This document shows positions 33,153 through 44,599 of a DNA stretch of 64,000 nt, in pieces. Numbering within the stretch: position 1 is the stretch's first letter; each line of letters starts with the position of its first letter. The notes beneath the pieces were generated by a model that did no database searches, had not been told where the DNA came from, and saw only the letters and a list, made by a program, of their open reading frames with translations. The position numbers were made by a program, and so were the translations under genes. Origin of the DNA: Limnomonas spitsbergensis (taxonomy: Eukaryota > Chlorophyta > Chlorophyceae > Chlamydomonadales); NCBI GenBank assembly GCA_037349105.1, contig JAYJMM010000028.1, forward strand, positions 62,001 through 126,000, in the 5' to 3' direction.

Positions 33153-35244
33153 GCGTACAGACTAAACTTCTGGCTGTATCGAGAAAGTGAAATAGGATGT
33201 CAATGCGGAGTGGATTGTGAGGTCTCGTCAAGAAACATATGAAACAAAGATTGTCGCTGCCGCACATTATCTTGAGGAATACGGCATTTGCAAAACAGTA
33301 CACTGCCTGCTCAAAGGCCTCGCAACACGATATGCAGTCGCAAACGTCACCCGGCTCTTTTCTCAGGACGCCAGGAATGATTGGTGTAGCTCACATGATA
33401 TCACAGCGTCTCGAATTTGTACGGCGTGAAATAGTGTCCCCACATGCCATTATCTCATTGGTGAAATCGGGGTCCGCATCCAGGAGCTCTGAATCGGACC
33501 ATGCTAACAGCTGGTCGTGCTAGAAATTTGAGCAGTCATGCTTTCGTCATGCCCCTGGATTGTGTAAATGGAATGTGCTAGTGGATCAGAACTGCGTGGA
33601 GTGGATGCAAGAATTCAGGACTCCACCTCAACGATGGGGACTTCAGGTCAATTGCCAGGGATGCAATGAATAGCCCCTACGCTGCCCTTATGGCTGCTTA
33701 GCCACTTCTCTTCTGGCCCACATCCACAAAACTACCCTCCTTGGCCACCTGAGGTCATCTGGAACAGCAGGGACAGCTAGCCCTGCAGCTACTTAACAGT
33801 ACGGTATATATATAGTATATATTGTACAGGTGTATATTGCACAGGTGTATACCGTACTGTATACAATCCATACCCAGAGGTTGAGGGATCGAATTCGCCA
33901 CACGATCTTCTCTCTCCCCTCGACTAGAGCGCCGAGTTCCATGTTCCTGCCCCCTCACATAGGAGGATGGCATGGCTGCACCATGGCCCAGGCTGTGCAT
34001 GGTAGATGGAATTGAGCCTAGTCATTCCCTACCAGCCCCACATGGCCAAGCGTTCAGCAGGGCCCAGCGGGTATGCACTGTTCTAAACCTGTACAATATA
34101 TATCTGAATTTTTTGAACCACCTGAGCACCCATCTGAACCAAATCTAAGCACCCATCCTCACCAATGTTTATCGACCCATATCTGACAACCAACCTGTCA
34201 CCACTCCTCCAGAACCCATTTAAACCTTAATTATATAAGGCAAAGGTGCGCAAACGGTAATTTCACGAACCGTAAAGAAGCACAACACTGGCTGCAAAAC
34301 CTGCCCTTATCTCGAGTATGACAGTCTCAGCTGCCTCTGCTGCATAGAACAAGCCTGTAACTGCTGAAGTACATCCTCGGCCTCTTCCAAGGCTTGAACA
34401 AGGAAAATCTCAGGTTAGGTACGTGCTTGCCGCCGCAAAACACGTCTATGGTACTTAGCCCGCTTGGATGCACTTGATCTTGGCCATTTTAGTTTCCATT
34501 TTGATGATGTGGCCTATTTTGTTGTTTGCTCTTGCATGTTAGCTAGTTGTTCTCCACTGTCTAGTTTTCTTTATTCAGATATTGCTATATTTCATTCCCT
34601 CAATCCCACGTCGATTTTTTGATATTGTGCTTCTGTTAATTACGACATATAATCCAATACAGGCCGTACGGCCGATTGGTGGACAGTGATCCAACCACAG
34701 TCCAAGCCGAACAGCTGATCACACAGTTGACGCAAAAGGCTGATAAGAACAAAGCTGCTAGGAACCGTGGCTATGTTTAGAAGCTGTTGGTTGCCATTCT
34801 TGGCATTGTGACATGTCAGTGTTTGACACCGTAATCAGTGAACTTTGGGAGTGCCTTCGGTGGTTGGATTCTTTTTGTAATCTGAATGAATGAAGCCACA
34901 ATATGCATCACCACAATTTCTTCGTTTATACAAAGTCAGACTCAACAATACAAAGGTCCTCCCCCTATGCATAAGCCGTAATATAACCGGGCCTATAACC
35001 ACTTACTACACGTTGTGATTGTCGTAGGGCCGTATCGTAATAACGCTGTACACTGTGAGATGGCGGGCATGCTGTGCTCAAACCTGCGCCGATTGTGCAG
35101 CTCCCAAATATCCTCCCGTGTTTTCATCGCATCCAGTGCATTTTCCCTTCTGCACTTTATAGTGGCCGATCAATAAGGCCGAGGTTATGGACAATAATGG
35201 ATATATTGAGTATAGTATGCATAACATTAAGCATGCATGGCGAC
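33153..35244. other. Intergenic region between the two glycosyltransferases, copy A
   Basis: No gene is convincing. It contains an AT-rich palindrome with perfect 12-bp arms CAGTACGGTATA (33797-33808) and its complement (33848-33859). It also holds a segment absent from copy B (about 34085-34422) with a 43-bp hAT-like end. A 66-codon frame near 34615-34780 has Gln/Lys-rich text (EQLITQLTQKADKNK) that may be a small exon. Confidence 0.5.
34248..34290 (+). mobile_element. hAT-like terminal fragment
   Basis: The last 43 bp of the MITE family, ending GCACAACACTG, is present only in copy A. Confidence 0.6.
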
Positions 35245-35661
35245 CAGTGCTGTGCGATTACGCCGTCATCCGATTTTTGTGTAAGTAATTAAGGTCGATT
35301 ACGGCGTAACACGTAATTGCGCGCAAGTAAGGCTTTCTAGATCTGTAATCTAGACCGCAAGCACGTTCTAGTAGTTTTCTGTCTTTTGGGGACATCAGTC
35401 ATTCATTTTCGAAGGTGGGAAGTTGCGGATCGCTGTGCGTCAACTCATATGAAGATATCGTGAAGATCAGAACAACTTCCACGTTAACGTGCCACGACTT
35501 TTCGTCAATTGGCGGGTATGTTCAGAGCCGAAAGCCCCATTCTGGTGCGTAACCAGGGTTTCGTCAGTGGTTACGCCGAAAGCATCTTGCAGTAATTGCG
35601 GTGTAATATGGGCGGTCCTCGCAAACCGCAATTTTTAGAATTGTAAGGAAGCACAGCACTG
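35245..35661 (+). mobile_element. hAT-like MITE, copy A, exact 8-bp duplication
   Basis: Ends CAGTGCTGTGC and GCACAGCACTG are perfect 11-bp inverted repeats. ATGGCGAC flanks both sides (35237-35244, 35662-35669). The 417-bp length is 20 bp shorter than its copy B counterpart because of an internal deletion after AAGGCTTTCTAG. Confidence 0.92.
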
Positions 35662-35755
35662 ATGGCGACATTATACGATATATGCTGGCCTTGTATGGTT
35701 TTGTTGGATTGAATTCAATAGTGTTCGGCAAGACCCCGGGAGCATACTAAACTAG

Positions 35756-36130
35756 GAAGCAGTCCCAAAACAAGCGCAGCGCAAACCAGCTAACAACGCA
35801 AATACAAGAGCAGCGCAAACCAGGTACAAAGGACAGCGCAAATACAGCAGCAGCGCAAACCAGATGCATAGAGCAGCGTAAGCCAGCTAACAAACCAGGT
35901 ACAAGAGCATTGCAAATACAAGAGCAGCACACCTAATATTCAAATAGCAGCGCACATACAGGAGCGCGAACCAAGTACAAAGAGCGACTCAGATCAGTTA
36001 GCATACCAGACTCAAGAGCAGCGCAAATACAACAGCAGGGCAAATCACCTGCAATATGCAACGCAACGCAGCTGGGGGACAAACCAGATATCAGCGCAAA
36101 CACAAGAGCGGCGCAAAGACAAGGACAGCG
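35756..36130 (+). repeat. Degenerate short-period minisatellite upstream of GT90, copy A
   Basis: About 375 bp repeats variants of AGAGCAGCGCAAACCAG and GCAAATACA at roughly 20-35 bp spacing. It ends about 380 bp before the GT90 start codon, so it lies in the likely promoter region. Confidence 0.75.
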
Positions 36131-36512
36131 AACATAACACAGACATCTGGCTGGGTATGCTCATATATAAGGAAAGACTGCGTAGCGCGATGAATGCTGC
36201 CATGCCACCAGTACATTGCTGACGCCTCCATTTGCCACCGTATACCGTCATACGGATGTATATCGCCGCGTACGGCAAACTTTCATGTCGCTAACATGCA
36301 TATTCTTCTAAAAGCAGAGTCCACCGTTGAAGTCGAATATACTTTGCTAGAGGTTACCAGCCTATCAAGCGCTTCTACCTTCTCACCGGATTTGACGAGT
36401 GGATTCACATATCAGGTCTCAAAGACTGAAATTATCACGAGCTGGGTTTGCAGCTACACGACCCGTCTTATTTCTTTAAAACATCCCTCACCGTACCACC
36501 GTTTGATACTGA

Positions 36513-37703
36513 ATGTCATCAGCTTACCATTGCCGGCTAGCATTATTTGTTTTTGTCTTGCGGGTTGTATGTGCGTGCAACTACAGCCACTGGGAAGCTC
36601 GCATTGACACTGACTTACATGTTTATACAAAACATGGTATCACATGGGGCGACGTTGTCAGGGCGTCCGAAGCAGTCTGTGGTGGCTACCTGGTCACAAT
36701 ACAATCAAACGAATTGTATGCATATCCTCTGGGCTGGGAACAGTCAACGCGGATCATGAAAGCACGGGAAGGAAATCGTCACAACGTTCTGCGGATGGTG
36801 AGAACCAATTTGCTTTGTCCCTCCGTTTTTTCCCTGATTGTCCCAAGCAAGAGTTAACCGCCCAAATTAATTGCACAGATGGCCAACTCGCTATGTGGAG
36901 CAGACTTGCCGAATATAACGTTCGTTGTCAACTCATACGATCGATTGTGTATAGAGGACCGCACCCGTCCAGTCCCTGTTTTCTCGTGGGGAAAGGACAA
37001 CTCCGACGATCATCAAATTCTGTACCCTTACTGGACATTCTATGACTTCAATGACACTGCGAGCCCATTTTCTTTTAGCCCACCATGGCAGGATCGTGTC
37101 GACAAAGGGTTTTGGCGTGGTACAACAACTGGCGGTTATTTCTCAGGACACAACTGGCGCAATTACCCTAGGAGCAAACTTGTACAGCGATGTAACGCCA
37201 GTTATTTCTGTGATGCCAAGTACACTGGATTTCCCCAAGCGTCATCGCGAGCAGCTCAAGAAATAAAGGCGGAAGGACTAATGGGAGACATCGTGAGCCT
37301 GCACGCAATGGCAGGGTACAAGTACCTCATCGTGAATGATGGTAACATGGCGCCCAGTTCAAGATTGGCTTTGTTCATGAAATCTGGGTCCCTTCTCTTA
37401 AAACAGGAAAGCTCGGCAATCGAATTTTTTTATGGCGACCTTACTCCCTACGTCCATTACCTACCTGTTTCCTTCGAATTTGGAGACATATTGGCTAAAA
37501 TTCAATGGGCTCGTCAGAATGATCGGATTTCAGAGGGGATTTCAAAGAATGCAATGCTGTACGCAAACAAGTTTTTTAAGCAAGAACACATAAATTGTTA
37601 CTTTTCCAGGTTATTTAAGAAGTATAGCTCCGCTCAAAGGTTCGACGTGTTAACCAACTCTTCATTTTATCACGTGCCACGAGAATGTCGAAAGCTTCAA
37701 TAG
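36513..37703 (+). CDS. Secreted GT90 (CAP10/POGLUT-type) glycosyltransferase, copy A
   Basis: Exon 1 is 36513-36797 (95 codons, ending ATG|GTGAGA). The intron is 81 bp and exon 2 is 36879-37703 (acceptor TTGCACAG), joined in phase 0 to give 369 residues. Residues 1-21 are a signal peptide. Exon 2 has VFSWGKD (129-135), DKGFWRGTTTGG (170-181), KYLIVNDGNMAPSSR (243-257) and LTPYVHYLPV (283-292), the run of motifs found in CAP10-domain enzymes. In animals, relatives glucosylate or xylosylate Ser on secreted proteins in the ER; algae have many paralogues of unknown acceptor. A frame starting at the exon 2 ATG alone would lack the signal peptide. There is no KDEL-type tail. Confidence 0.9.
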
Positions 37704-38654
37704 AGACGTGATGTCCAATGCATATCCGAGCATATGAGGTGATATACAGTGATCGATTGTTTTCACCGATGTGTCACTTGGCCCGCACGGACTCATCATT
37801 TATGTGCACACGGCTTGATTAAATATACCCTCGCTCTTACCTAGTACCAGGATGGCAGCATGTACTTTGTTTATCACCTGCCTCTGTGTCCCCTCAGCAT
37901 TGCTATTCGCCGCTAGATTGCTGAGAGATTCACGTCAACATGGATTCATATTCGTGGGTAGTGGTGGCAACAGCAAAAATGCATGTAATCAACGTGAAGC
38001 ATGCTTCATCATATTCATATCACATGCATGCACTTCTCCTTCACATTGAGACATGCACCCGCCATCTTATAAGGGGTACTTCTTTGTTTAAATGACAGGC
38101 ATAACATCGATGCCGGTGCACTTCAGGCAAAATGCCAGGGCAGAAAGGATTGGCGCAATATTGGCTGCTAAGTCCCATGAGAAGTCAACAAGGATTTGCC
38201 ATACAGTCAGGGTAATTAATTACATTCCTTATGAATTTGAGCCAGGGGACCGGAGCCCCAAGGGATCATATTTCAGCCGTTACTGGATTCTTAGACATCA
38301 AACACTGCAGATTCGCAAGCACAACAAAGATTGAAATGCAGAAAGTTGTTTCCATTCCATAGTTTGTTTACAATATATTCCCATGCACGGCTGAGCTGTG
38401 TGGATATCTTACTTGCTTGTGTGGCTTTTTTTTGAGAGGCTTTGTTCAGGGCTACTCTCTAGTGGAACTCAGGTATCGAACTTGGTCTTCTTTGCCTTCC
38501 CGGCCTCTCCTTTTGTTCCTTTCCCCCCCTCTTCCTCTTAGTCTCTTCTGTTCCCCCCTCTGAAGAGTTGGGCACCCACGCGGCCGAGCTTTGTGCGGTT
38601 CTAGAGGTGTAACGTTATTGACTAGGTGTAACGATATATGCACATGATTTGATT
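37704..38654. other. Downstream of GT90 copy A, no gene seen
   Basis: Two small frames are present: 65 codons at 37852-38049 with a hydrophobic start, and 80 codons at 38092-38334 with YEFEPGDRSPKGSYF. They look more protein-like than random but have no recognised family. Both are duplicated at 58700-58897 and 58940-59182. Confidence 0.35.
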
Positions 38655-38890
38655 CAGTGCGCGGGTGAACACAGTGATTTAAAGGGTGAGGCAATGCCAC
38701 CCATGGTGATTTTAAGGGCTTGGCAAGGCCACCCTTGGTGATTGAAAGGGCTTGGCAAGGCCACCCTTGGTGAATCCAGTGATCGGGTGACCAAGTAAAC
38801 ACGGTTAATTTTAGGGTGAGGCAAGGCCAACCTTGGTGACGAAGTGCCCGAGTGAGCACGGTGGTTCAAAAGGCGTGGTCACCCTTGGTA
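38655..38890 (+). repeat. Degenerate ~35-bp minisatellite, copy A
   Basis: Six to seven units carry GGCTTGGCAAGGCCACCCTTGGTGA or variants. The inner units are nearly identical and the outer ones diverged. Confidence 0.8.
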
Positions 38891-40759
38891 AATTATATTC
38901 AGCTAACAACCGTACTGTGAGACATCGGCCCACCAACAGGCGGGTTGCCTGTTGATGTGGTGCATCGTTGGTTTTTTAAAAGAATAAGTGAAGACATGTC
39001 ATATCGAGGAGACCGTTATCAGGCTGCAACATGAAACGGTGCGGAAGCGGGTCTGTTGGCAGCGGATCATTAGTAGAGTGCTACCACAATCGATTTCTTA
39101 AGCCGAGCGGTGGAGATCCTACTCCCCGGTCATGAAAGGAAAGGAGCCTGGCAGGTATGCCAGCTCGAGAGTATCCTGAACTGGATCCGGATCTCCACGA
39201 TAACCCCAATGCATTTAGGAAAATCCTACGGCAAAGAGGGATGCCCGCCATGGTGGCTAGGGAGGGCAGTTTGAGTGCTGCCTCGGAGCGGCACCTGGAG
39301 GGTGGAAATGGCAAGGCGCTAGGGTGTGTCAAGCCGGTGGAATGGCTGTTAAATGTAGCATTCGCAGCCCAGATCCTTCCGCAAGGGTCGTAGGGGTCGG
39401 GTGATGGCCAGGTATGCATGGCGACCAGTGCTCTGTGATCACGCCATTCTCTTAAGTAATAGCCTTAATTTTAAGACATGCCCGCTCTAGTAAACCTAAA
39501 CTCCGCTGGTTTCAAAGCAATGGCGTGAAAGCAGAGGTCCCATATTGCCCACATTTAGTCTAAACTTGAGTTTACCACTGGAGGAAAGCATGAGAGCCCC
39601 TCCTACTTTTGTGTTCCTAAGATTGGAACGCAAAAGTATATGAAATCATCACGTGATATCTGACAAGCAACATAAATATTTAGTGATGTATATATCCGAT
39701 AACAACTGTCCCTATGAAGTGTAGCAAAGATCATGTGTCCGTCACTAATACGTGGGGGTGTTATGTCGCTTGCATGTCGAATTTCTAGAATGTTTGCCTC
39801 GTTTGCCTCCTTTGCCACTCAGCAGCTACATCCATGCCAGATAAGTGCCCCAAGAATTTGCTCATCACGGCTAACACCATTGATGTGACACCCCACGCTA
39901 TATTGATTTGAGCAATGACAGCTAGCTTGAACCCGCTTGGCGTTGACGAAGAAATGACAAAGCGTAAATTGTAAATTGTAACTGCCAAAAGACGCCAACG
40001 GGCGCAAGTCAGCCCATACTGAACATGGGCATATGCCCATTCAAGTAGAGGGCATTATATATCCCCAAAGGCAGCTACCAACGCCCACCCCGTCAGCTCT
40101 CATGGGCCAAAATATACAACAAAGCGAAGCCATCTAAATGGGCAGTTCTTTCTTGTGAGTCAATGTACCCTTACCGATTGGGCCCTCTAACGCTGAGCTC
40201 GCCCGTAGGCGTCCATCACTGTTGTGAAGAGGAAGTCCGCCGCGGACCCGAAGCAGCCATGGACGAAGTGGTGTTGGCATGAATAGCCCGAGTGGCCACT
40301 TCTTGCTAAAGGTGTGTGTGTTTATAAGCTGGAATATTGGTTTGAAAGCAATGCCTTGGACAGCTTGAAAAGCATTTTACAGTGATGATCAGAAGGCAGG
40401 ACTGCCAAGTAACGATCCAACAAAGCACTGGAAGTGGCATTCCATAACAGCTGAGTGGAGAAACTTGAAGATCGAGCTGAGGAGTTATTAGCTCGGCCTG
40501 ATATTGCATGGGCATTTGGATCCGCGATTTAGGTTGGATCGCGAGTCTGCCAAGTGTTGACAGCAGTAAGCATGTGGATTGGTTAAATTACCGGATCCAA
40601 GATTTTAAGTGGTCAATGACTGTGCACATGAGGACACGTATGCATAAAGAAGCAAACGCATTGAGGAGGAGCTGTGCAAGCATCGCGGAATCGGAACATC
40701 CCGAAGCATTGCAAGGTGAGGGAGACGCTCTCAAAGAATGGGACATCATTTGCCTTGCA
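38891..40759. other. No gene seen; MITE fragment at 39426
   Basis: A hairpin-forming CCAACAGGC...GCCTGTTG lies near 38955. At 39426 a fragment begins CAGTGCTCTGTGATCACGCC, a diverged left end of the MITE family preceded by the same GCATGGCGAC as the intact copy at 35245. A 78-codon frame at 39157-39393 has no recognised domain. Confidence 0.4.
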
Positions 40760-40903
40760 AGCCTTTTATCTGTCCCTTCACTTTTGCTTACCCCTTTCCC
40801 TCTTTTTCGCTGTACCTTTTACTTAGACGCCCAAGCGGCCGAGCCTTCTTTGAGCTGGGCCCATAGGTGTAACGTCATCGACTGAATGGTGAGGGAAGAT
40901 TAG
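40760..40903 (+). repeat. Possible LTR end and primer-binding site of the gag element, copy A
   Basis: The pyrimidine-rich stretch followed by GCGGCCGAG and GGTGTAACGT resembles 38510-38660, suggesting repeated LTR ends. Directly after it, TGGTGAGGGAAG at 40887 could pair with a tRNA 3' end ending CCA. The gag-like coding text on the + strand begins downstream. Both readings are inference. Confidence 0.35.
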
Positions 40904-41269
40904 CAGGCGAGATTAAAATACCGTCTGAGGGCCTGGCATTAAAGAGAAAGCAGGAGTAGCATTCGATCCGCAAAGTGGAGTCCAATCCTTAGATTTAGAT
41001 TGCCTGCAGTCCCGACCTGTCCAGCAAAAGCCCTCATCAGGCCACAATAGGTAAAGGAGCAGAGGTGTGCCGTTGACCGATGAGAGGTTGTTTTGTGCCA
41101 GCACGTGAACGTGTCAGGTTGAACGGTTATAAAACATGTGCGCAACATCCAGAATGCATAGATCACACTATGAACTGAATCCGGGTAGGCATCTCCACCC
41201 TAGCGCAATGAGGCACAGTGGGCGAGTGAGGGGCCCCAAGGGACCCTGGTGCATCACCAGGACCATGGT

Positions 41270-41410
41270 GATGCATATGATGCGATACTTGAGGAGGCGG
41301 CGCTACAAATCGCCATCGGTCAGGCAGGAAATGAGAATCCAGCGACGTGGGTGCGCAGTGTGGCCAAGGTGTATCGCACGCTTCGGGTCCACATGACGGG
41401 ACGGCGTGCG
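41270..41410 (+). pseudogene. Gag-like coding fragment, copy A
   Basis: The frame encodes LEEAALQIAIGQAGNENPAT and then WVRSVAKVYRTLRVHM before a TGA. The text looks like the helical part of a retroelement gag. It is in a different frame from the later gag segments. Confidence 0.45.
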
Positions 41411-42420
41411 TGACAATGCCGCACGAAGGGATCGGCCGAGGTGGGCCTGTGCCCCAATCATCCCAGGAATTCCGAGGCAGGGCCTAAAAACATGAACAGT
41501 GGTTGAAGCTAAGAGGAGGAACCCCCGAGCTGGTTTGGGACCCATGATCTGGGCAATGGGCCAGAATACGCATCGCAACCGAGGCCGCCAGGATTGACAG
41601 GCGTTGCGCGGCGTGTTAAATAGGAGTGCGGGGCGTTGTCCCGTGGATGAGATCAGGCGGCCAGCAAGAATTGGACATCATCAGGGTCAGTGGGGCCGAG
41701 TGGGGCCACCGCTGACGCAGCGCCAATGCAGAGGAAGGCCGAGGCGGTTAGGCAAGACGATGCAGTGGTCAAACATGAAGGATAATTGACCAGGCAAGTG
41801 GCTGCGCAGCCATCGGTGAGGGCACTTGTCGAACAGCATGGGCAGAAAAGCAAGGGTACTAGACCTGCGTTGCGAGCGGGAATCCCGTGGATTTGATGTC
41901 CGAGGAGGAGCTGTCCAACCCAGCAGAGGAAGGGTGAAGTAGTTGTGTAGCACGGCATCCAAGCGTTGCTGAGGCTGCCGCCCAATGCAGAGTCGCATCA
42001 GAGGAAACAAATGAGGTCGCGCCGTGCACATATCGAGGAGGCGCCTTATTCCACGGTGTGCGGAACACCGCTGCCCAGGTTCCCGACCAGTGTGGACAGG
42101 CCCGTCCAGGGATCCGAGGGAGGACCTAGGACGGAGAAGCAAAGAGGTGGCGGTCAAGGGGACAGCGTGTACGAGTTTTTAACAACCCGGCATTGAGACC
42201 CACGACCCGTGCGCGTGTTGCGGGACCCAATGGAGATGGGTCTTCCGCAGCAAGGCTGTCGGTTCATCTGGAAGATCTGGAAGAGGAGGAGAAATGATCG
42301 ATCGGGTGGAGGGTGGTCGCGCAATGGGCTGCAATCCTGTGGACAAAGGTGTGTGCCAAGTACTTTTCCCAGCTCAGCGATCAAGGGCCATTGAGGAGTT
42401 CAGGAACCATCACATGTGGG

Positions 42421-42470
42421 AATTTCCTGCAGGATCAGTCCTCCCCTGTCCGGAAATCCTGCAGGAAATT
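42421..42470. repeat. Perfect 15-bp inverted repeat, copy A
   Basis: AATTTCCTGCAGGAT at 42421-42435 pairs with its complement at 42456-42470 across a 20-nt loop. It is conserved at 63261-63310. Confidence 0.85.
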
Positions 42471-42581
42471 TGACATAATTAGGAACGAGCAGCAAGGGGA
42501 CAGAGACATGTGGCCGTCAGATTCTGAGGCCAGGGAGTACACGGGGGGCACGCAGCCGAGCCGGCCAAGCTACGACCCCCC

Positions 42582-44160
42582 ATGCATAAAGATGTGCGTA
42601 GTGGAGGGGGGAGCCCATCAGGGCCACGCCAGCCGCATGTGAATGAGAGAAGGAGCAGAGAGGGAACGGATCACATGCCGTTTATGGACGATATGAGACC
42701 CGGGTGTGAGGGTAAGCAGCAGCCTTCTGAGGGTGGACGAAGGTCTCGGGATGGGGTAGATCGGCTGCCATCTAAGAGGAGCCGTACCGTAGTAGGCAAC
42801 CGCCAGGCGGTGGACAGTCCCAAAGGGACAGTGGTCTCAGGGATAGGGAACACCAGCCCAGCCGTGACCTATCTGGGGGTGGCAACGGAGAAGTATATGG
42901 ATCGGGCTCCATCTCTGAAGACTCAGAATCTGGTGGATCTCATTGACTCGGATCCGGTGTCAGATTTGAGTCGTGGAAGGATAAAATAAAAGGTTGAGCA
43001 TGGAACATACTGAGGTGAGCATGCAGTTGCAACAACATTTGGTGTTACAGCTGACGGGTGCAGTCCAATATGCCAAGATCCTACCCATACAAGGCAATAT
43101 GCCCGTGCTGGATATGTTCAAATCTGGTGCAATTACTATCCGAAAGTGCTGTCAAGCGTGCGGCTCGTGAGGTTCGCACAACCAGCTGTCCATGTCAGGT
43201 GAACCACCGGCTTTGACTGTAGTGACATGAGAGATTGCTGGATCATTAAGTCCCCCTTGGCCATGGTGCGGTCCATGGTGTGGTCCCTGGAAAGGATATG
43301 AGGCGACAGGTCCGACTGTGTGGGGCCGTTAGTGGTGGCCATTCGGGCGACACCCTATGTTGGATGGGAACAATGGTCACCGCCGTACATTGGGGGGAGC
43401 AACGAGGCCTTCTTGCTCACATTGTGGATGCGGATAGTCAATACATGTGTGGGGAGGCCGACTTCGGATGGGAGATCTGCGATAACCAACCTCAAGCCGG
43501 GGGGTAGGACCACCTTGAATCCGGATGTTAAGGCAAAGGAGACTGTGGGGGCGTTTGTACATAGGGTAATATCCACTGCCTAGCTACTGCAGATCTCCCA
43601 GGATGTAATGGGCCGCTTTATAAGTATGCACTCGGTCTCGCATATGTTCTGTGAGGGTATGTCTGGACCCATCATGCTCATGACGAATGAGTTTGCGAGA
43701 ACGGTGCCAGGGTTCCTGACTGGTGAGGAGCAGATCACGGTGATGGCGCAACATGCGGTGATGTGGGAGATGTTCAACCTGGAACTGGGAGACATGGTGC
43801 ACGTGGGGCACACGCTTGCAATGACAGATGGGGCGCACAAAGGACAGGCGGGGCCCCAGGCTGGAGGAGGCAAGAGGGATATGAACAACTCATGGGAACC
43901 AAGGTAGCGGCCAGAGGGATCCGGATAAACCGTTCCCCGAGCCAATGCTCATCATGCGAGTTTTGAAGGGAAGCCCACAGGCAACACGTGGGAAGATCAA
44001 GCTGCCGTGCTGACCACCAATGTGGGGGGAGCCGCGGGGGCACCCAAGGCGTGCTTCCAGTGTGGGAGCTTCACGCACTGTGCCCGTGATTGCAATCAAG
44101 CACCCAGAGCTAGGGATGCGCGCATGCATGCACCTCTGGCCACGGACAGTGTCAGTTGAC
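42582..44160 (+). pseudogene. Retroelement gag with CCHC knuckle, broken
   Basis: One + strand frame carries protein-like text across about 520 codons with several stops. It includes a Ser/Arg-rich 135-codon opening, then MQLQQHLVLQLTGAVQYAK, then a capsid-like region (43320-43907), and finally CFQCGSFTHCARDC at 44052-44093, an exact CX2CX4HX4C zinc knuckle. No protease or polymerase follows. Copy B holds the first 580 bp before the window ends. Confidence 0.7.
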
Positions 44161-44599
44161 AGTTTATGCCGCTACCACCGATGTACCCATGACCGCCGTC
44201 AAGACAAGCTGCAGGCAGAACATATGAGAGGGGCCAGAACATTAGATATTGCAAGGGGCCAGGGCAGGGCCAGGGGGGCCCGTACCAACAAGTGACAAAC
44301 GTGCTTAACCTGCACATACCATATGTACATGCCGAGCCAGCATGTTGGCACCATATCATGGAAGTCATGTTGATCGAGTGACAAGCTCTGATGACGCAGG
44401 TTGGGCTGAAGGTCAGGTCCGATGGTTTCAAACAGGCGGCCCATACCGCAAGGCTGAGGTCATTTGTGTCTTGTTCCATCGGTGATGAGGAGGCGCCCGA
44501 TCACCAGGCCGTGGTACGAGTCAAGAAGAATGGGGGCTAAAATGCTCGCGCTGAGCAGATTGGCTGACGGAACCAGCTGGGTGCTAAGGAACCAGCAAA

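Larger units (their letters stand above)
26612..43160 (+). repeat. Direct segmental duplication, copy A (at least 16.5 kb)
   Basis: The segment is collinear with 47737-64000. The offset is about 21125 bp at the start, 21150 at the first glycosyltransferase, 20848 at the second and 20840 at the end. Identity is about 99% by eye. The copy A end at 43160 is set only by the window edge in copy B, so the duplication probably extends further. Confidence 0.92.
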
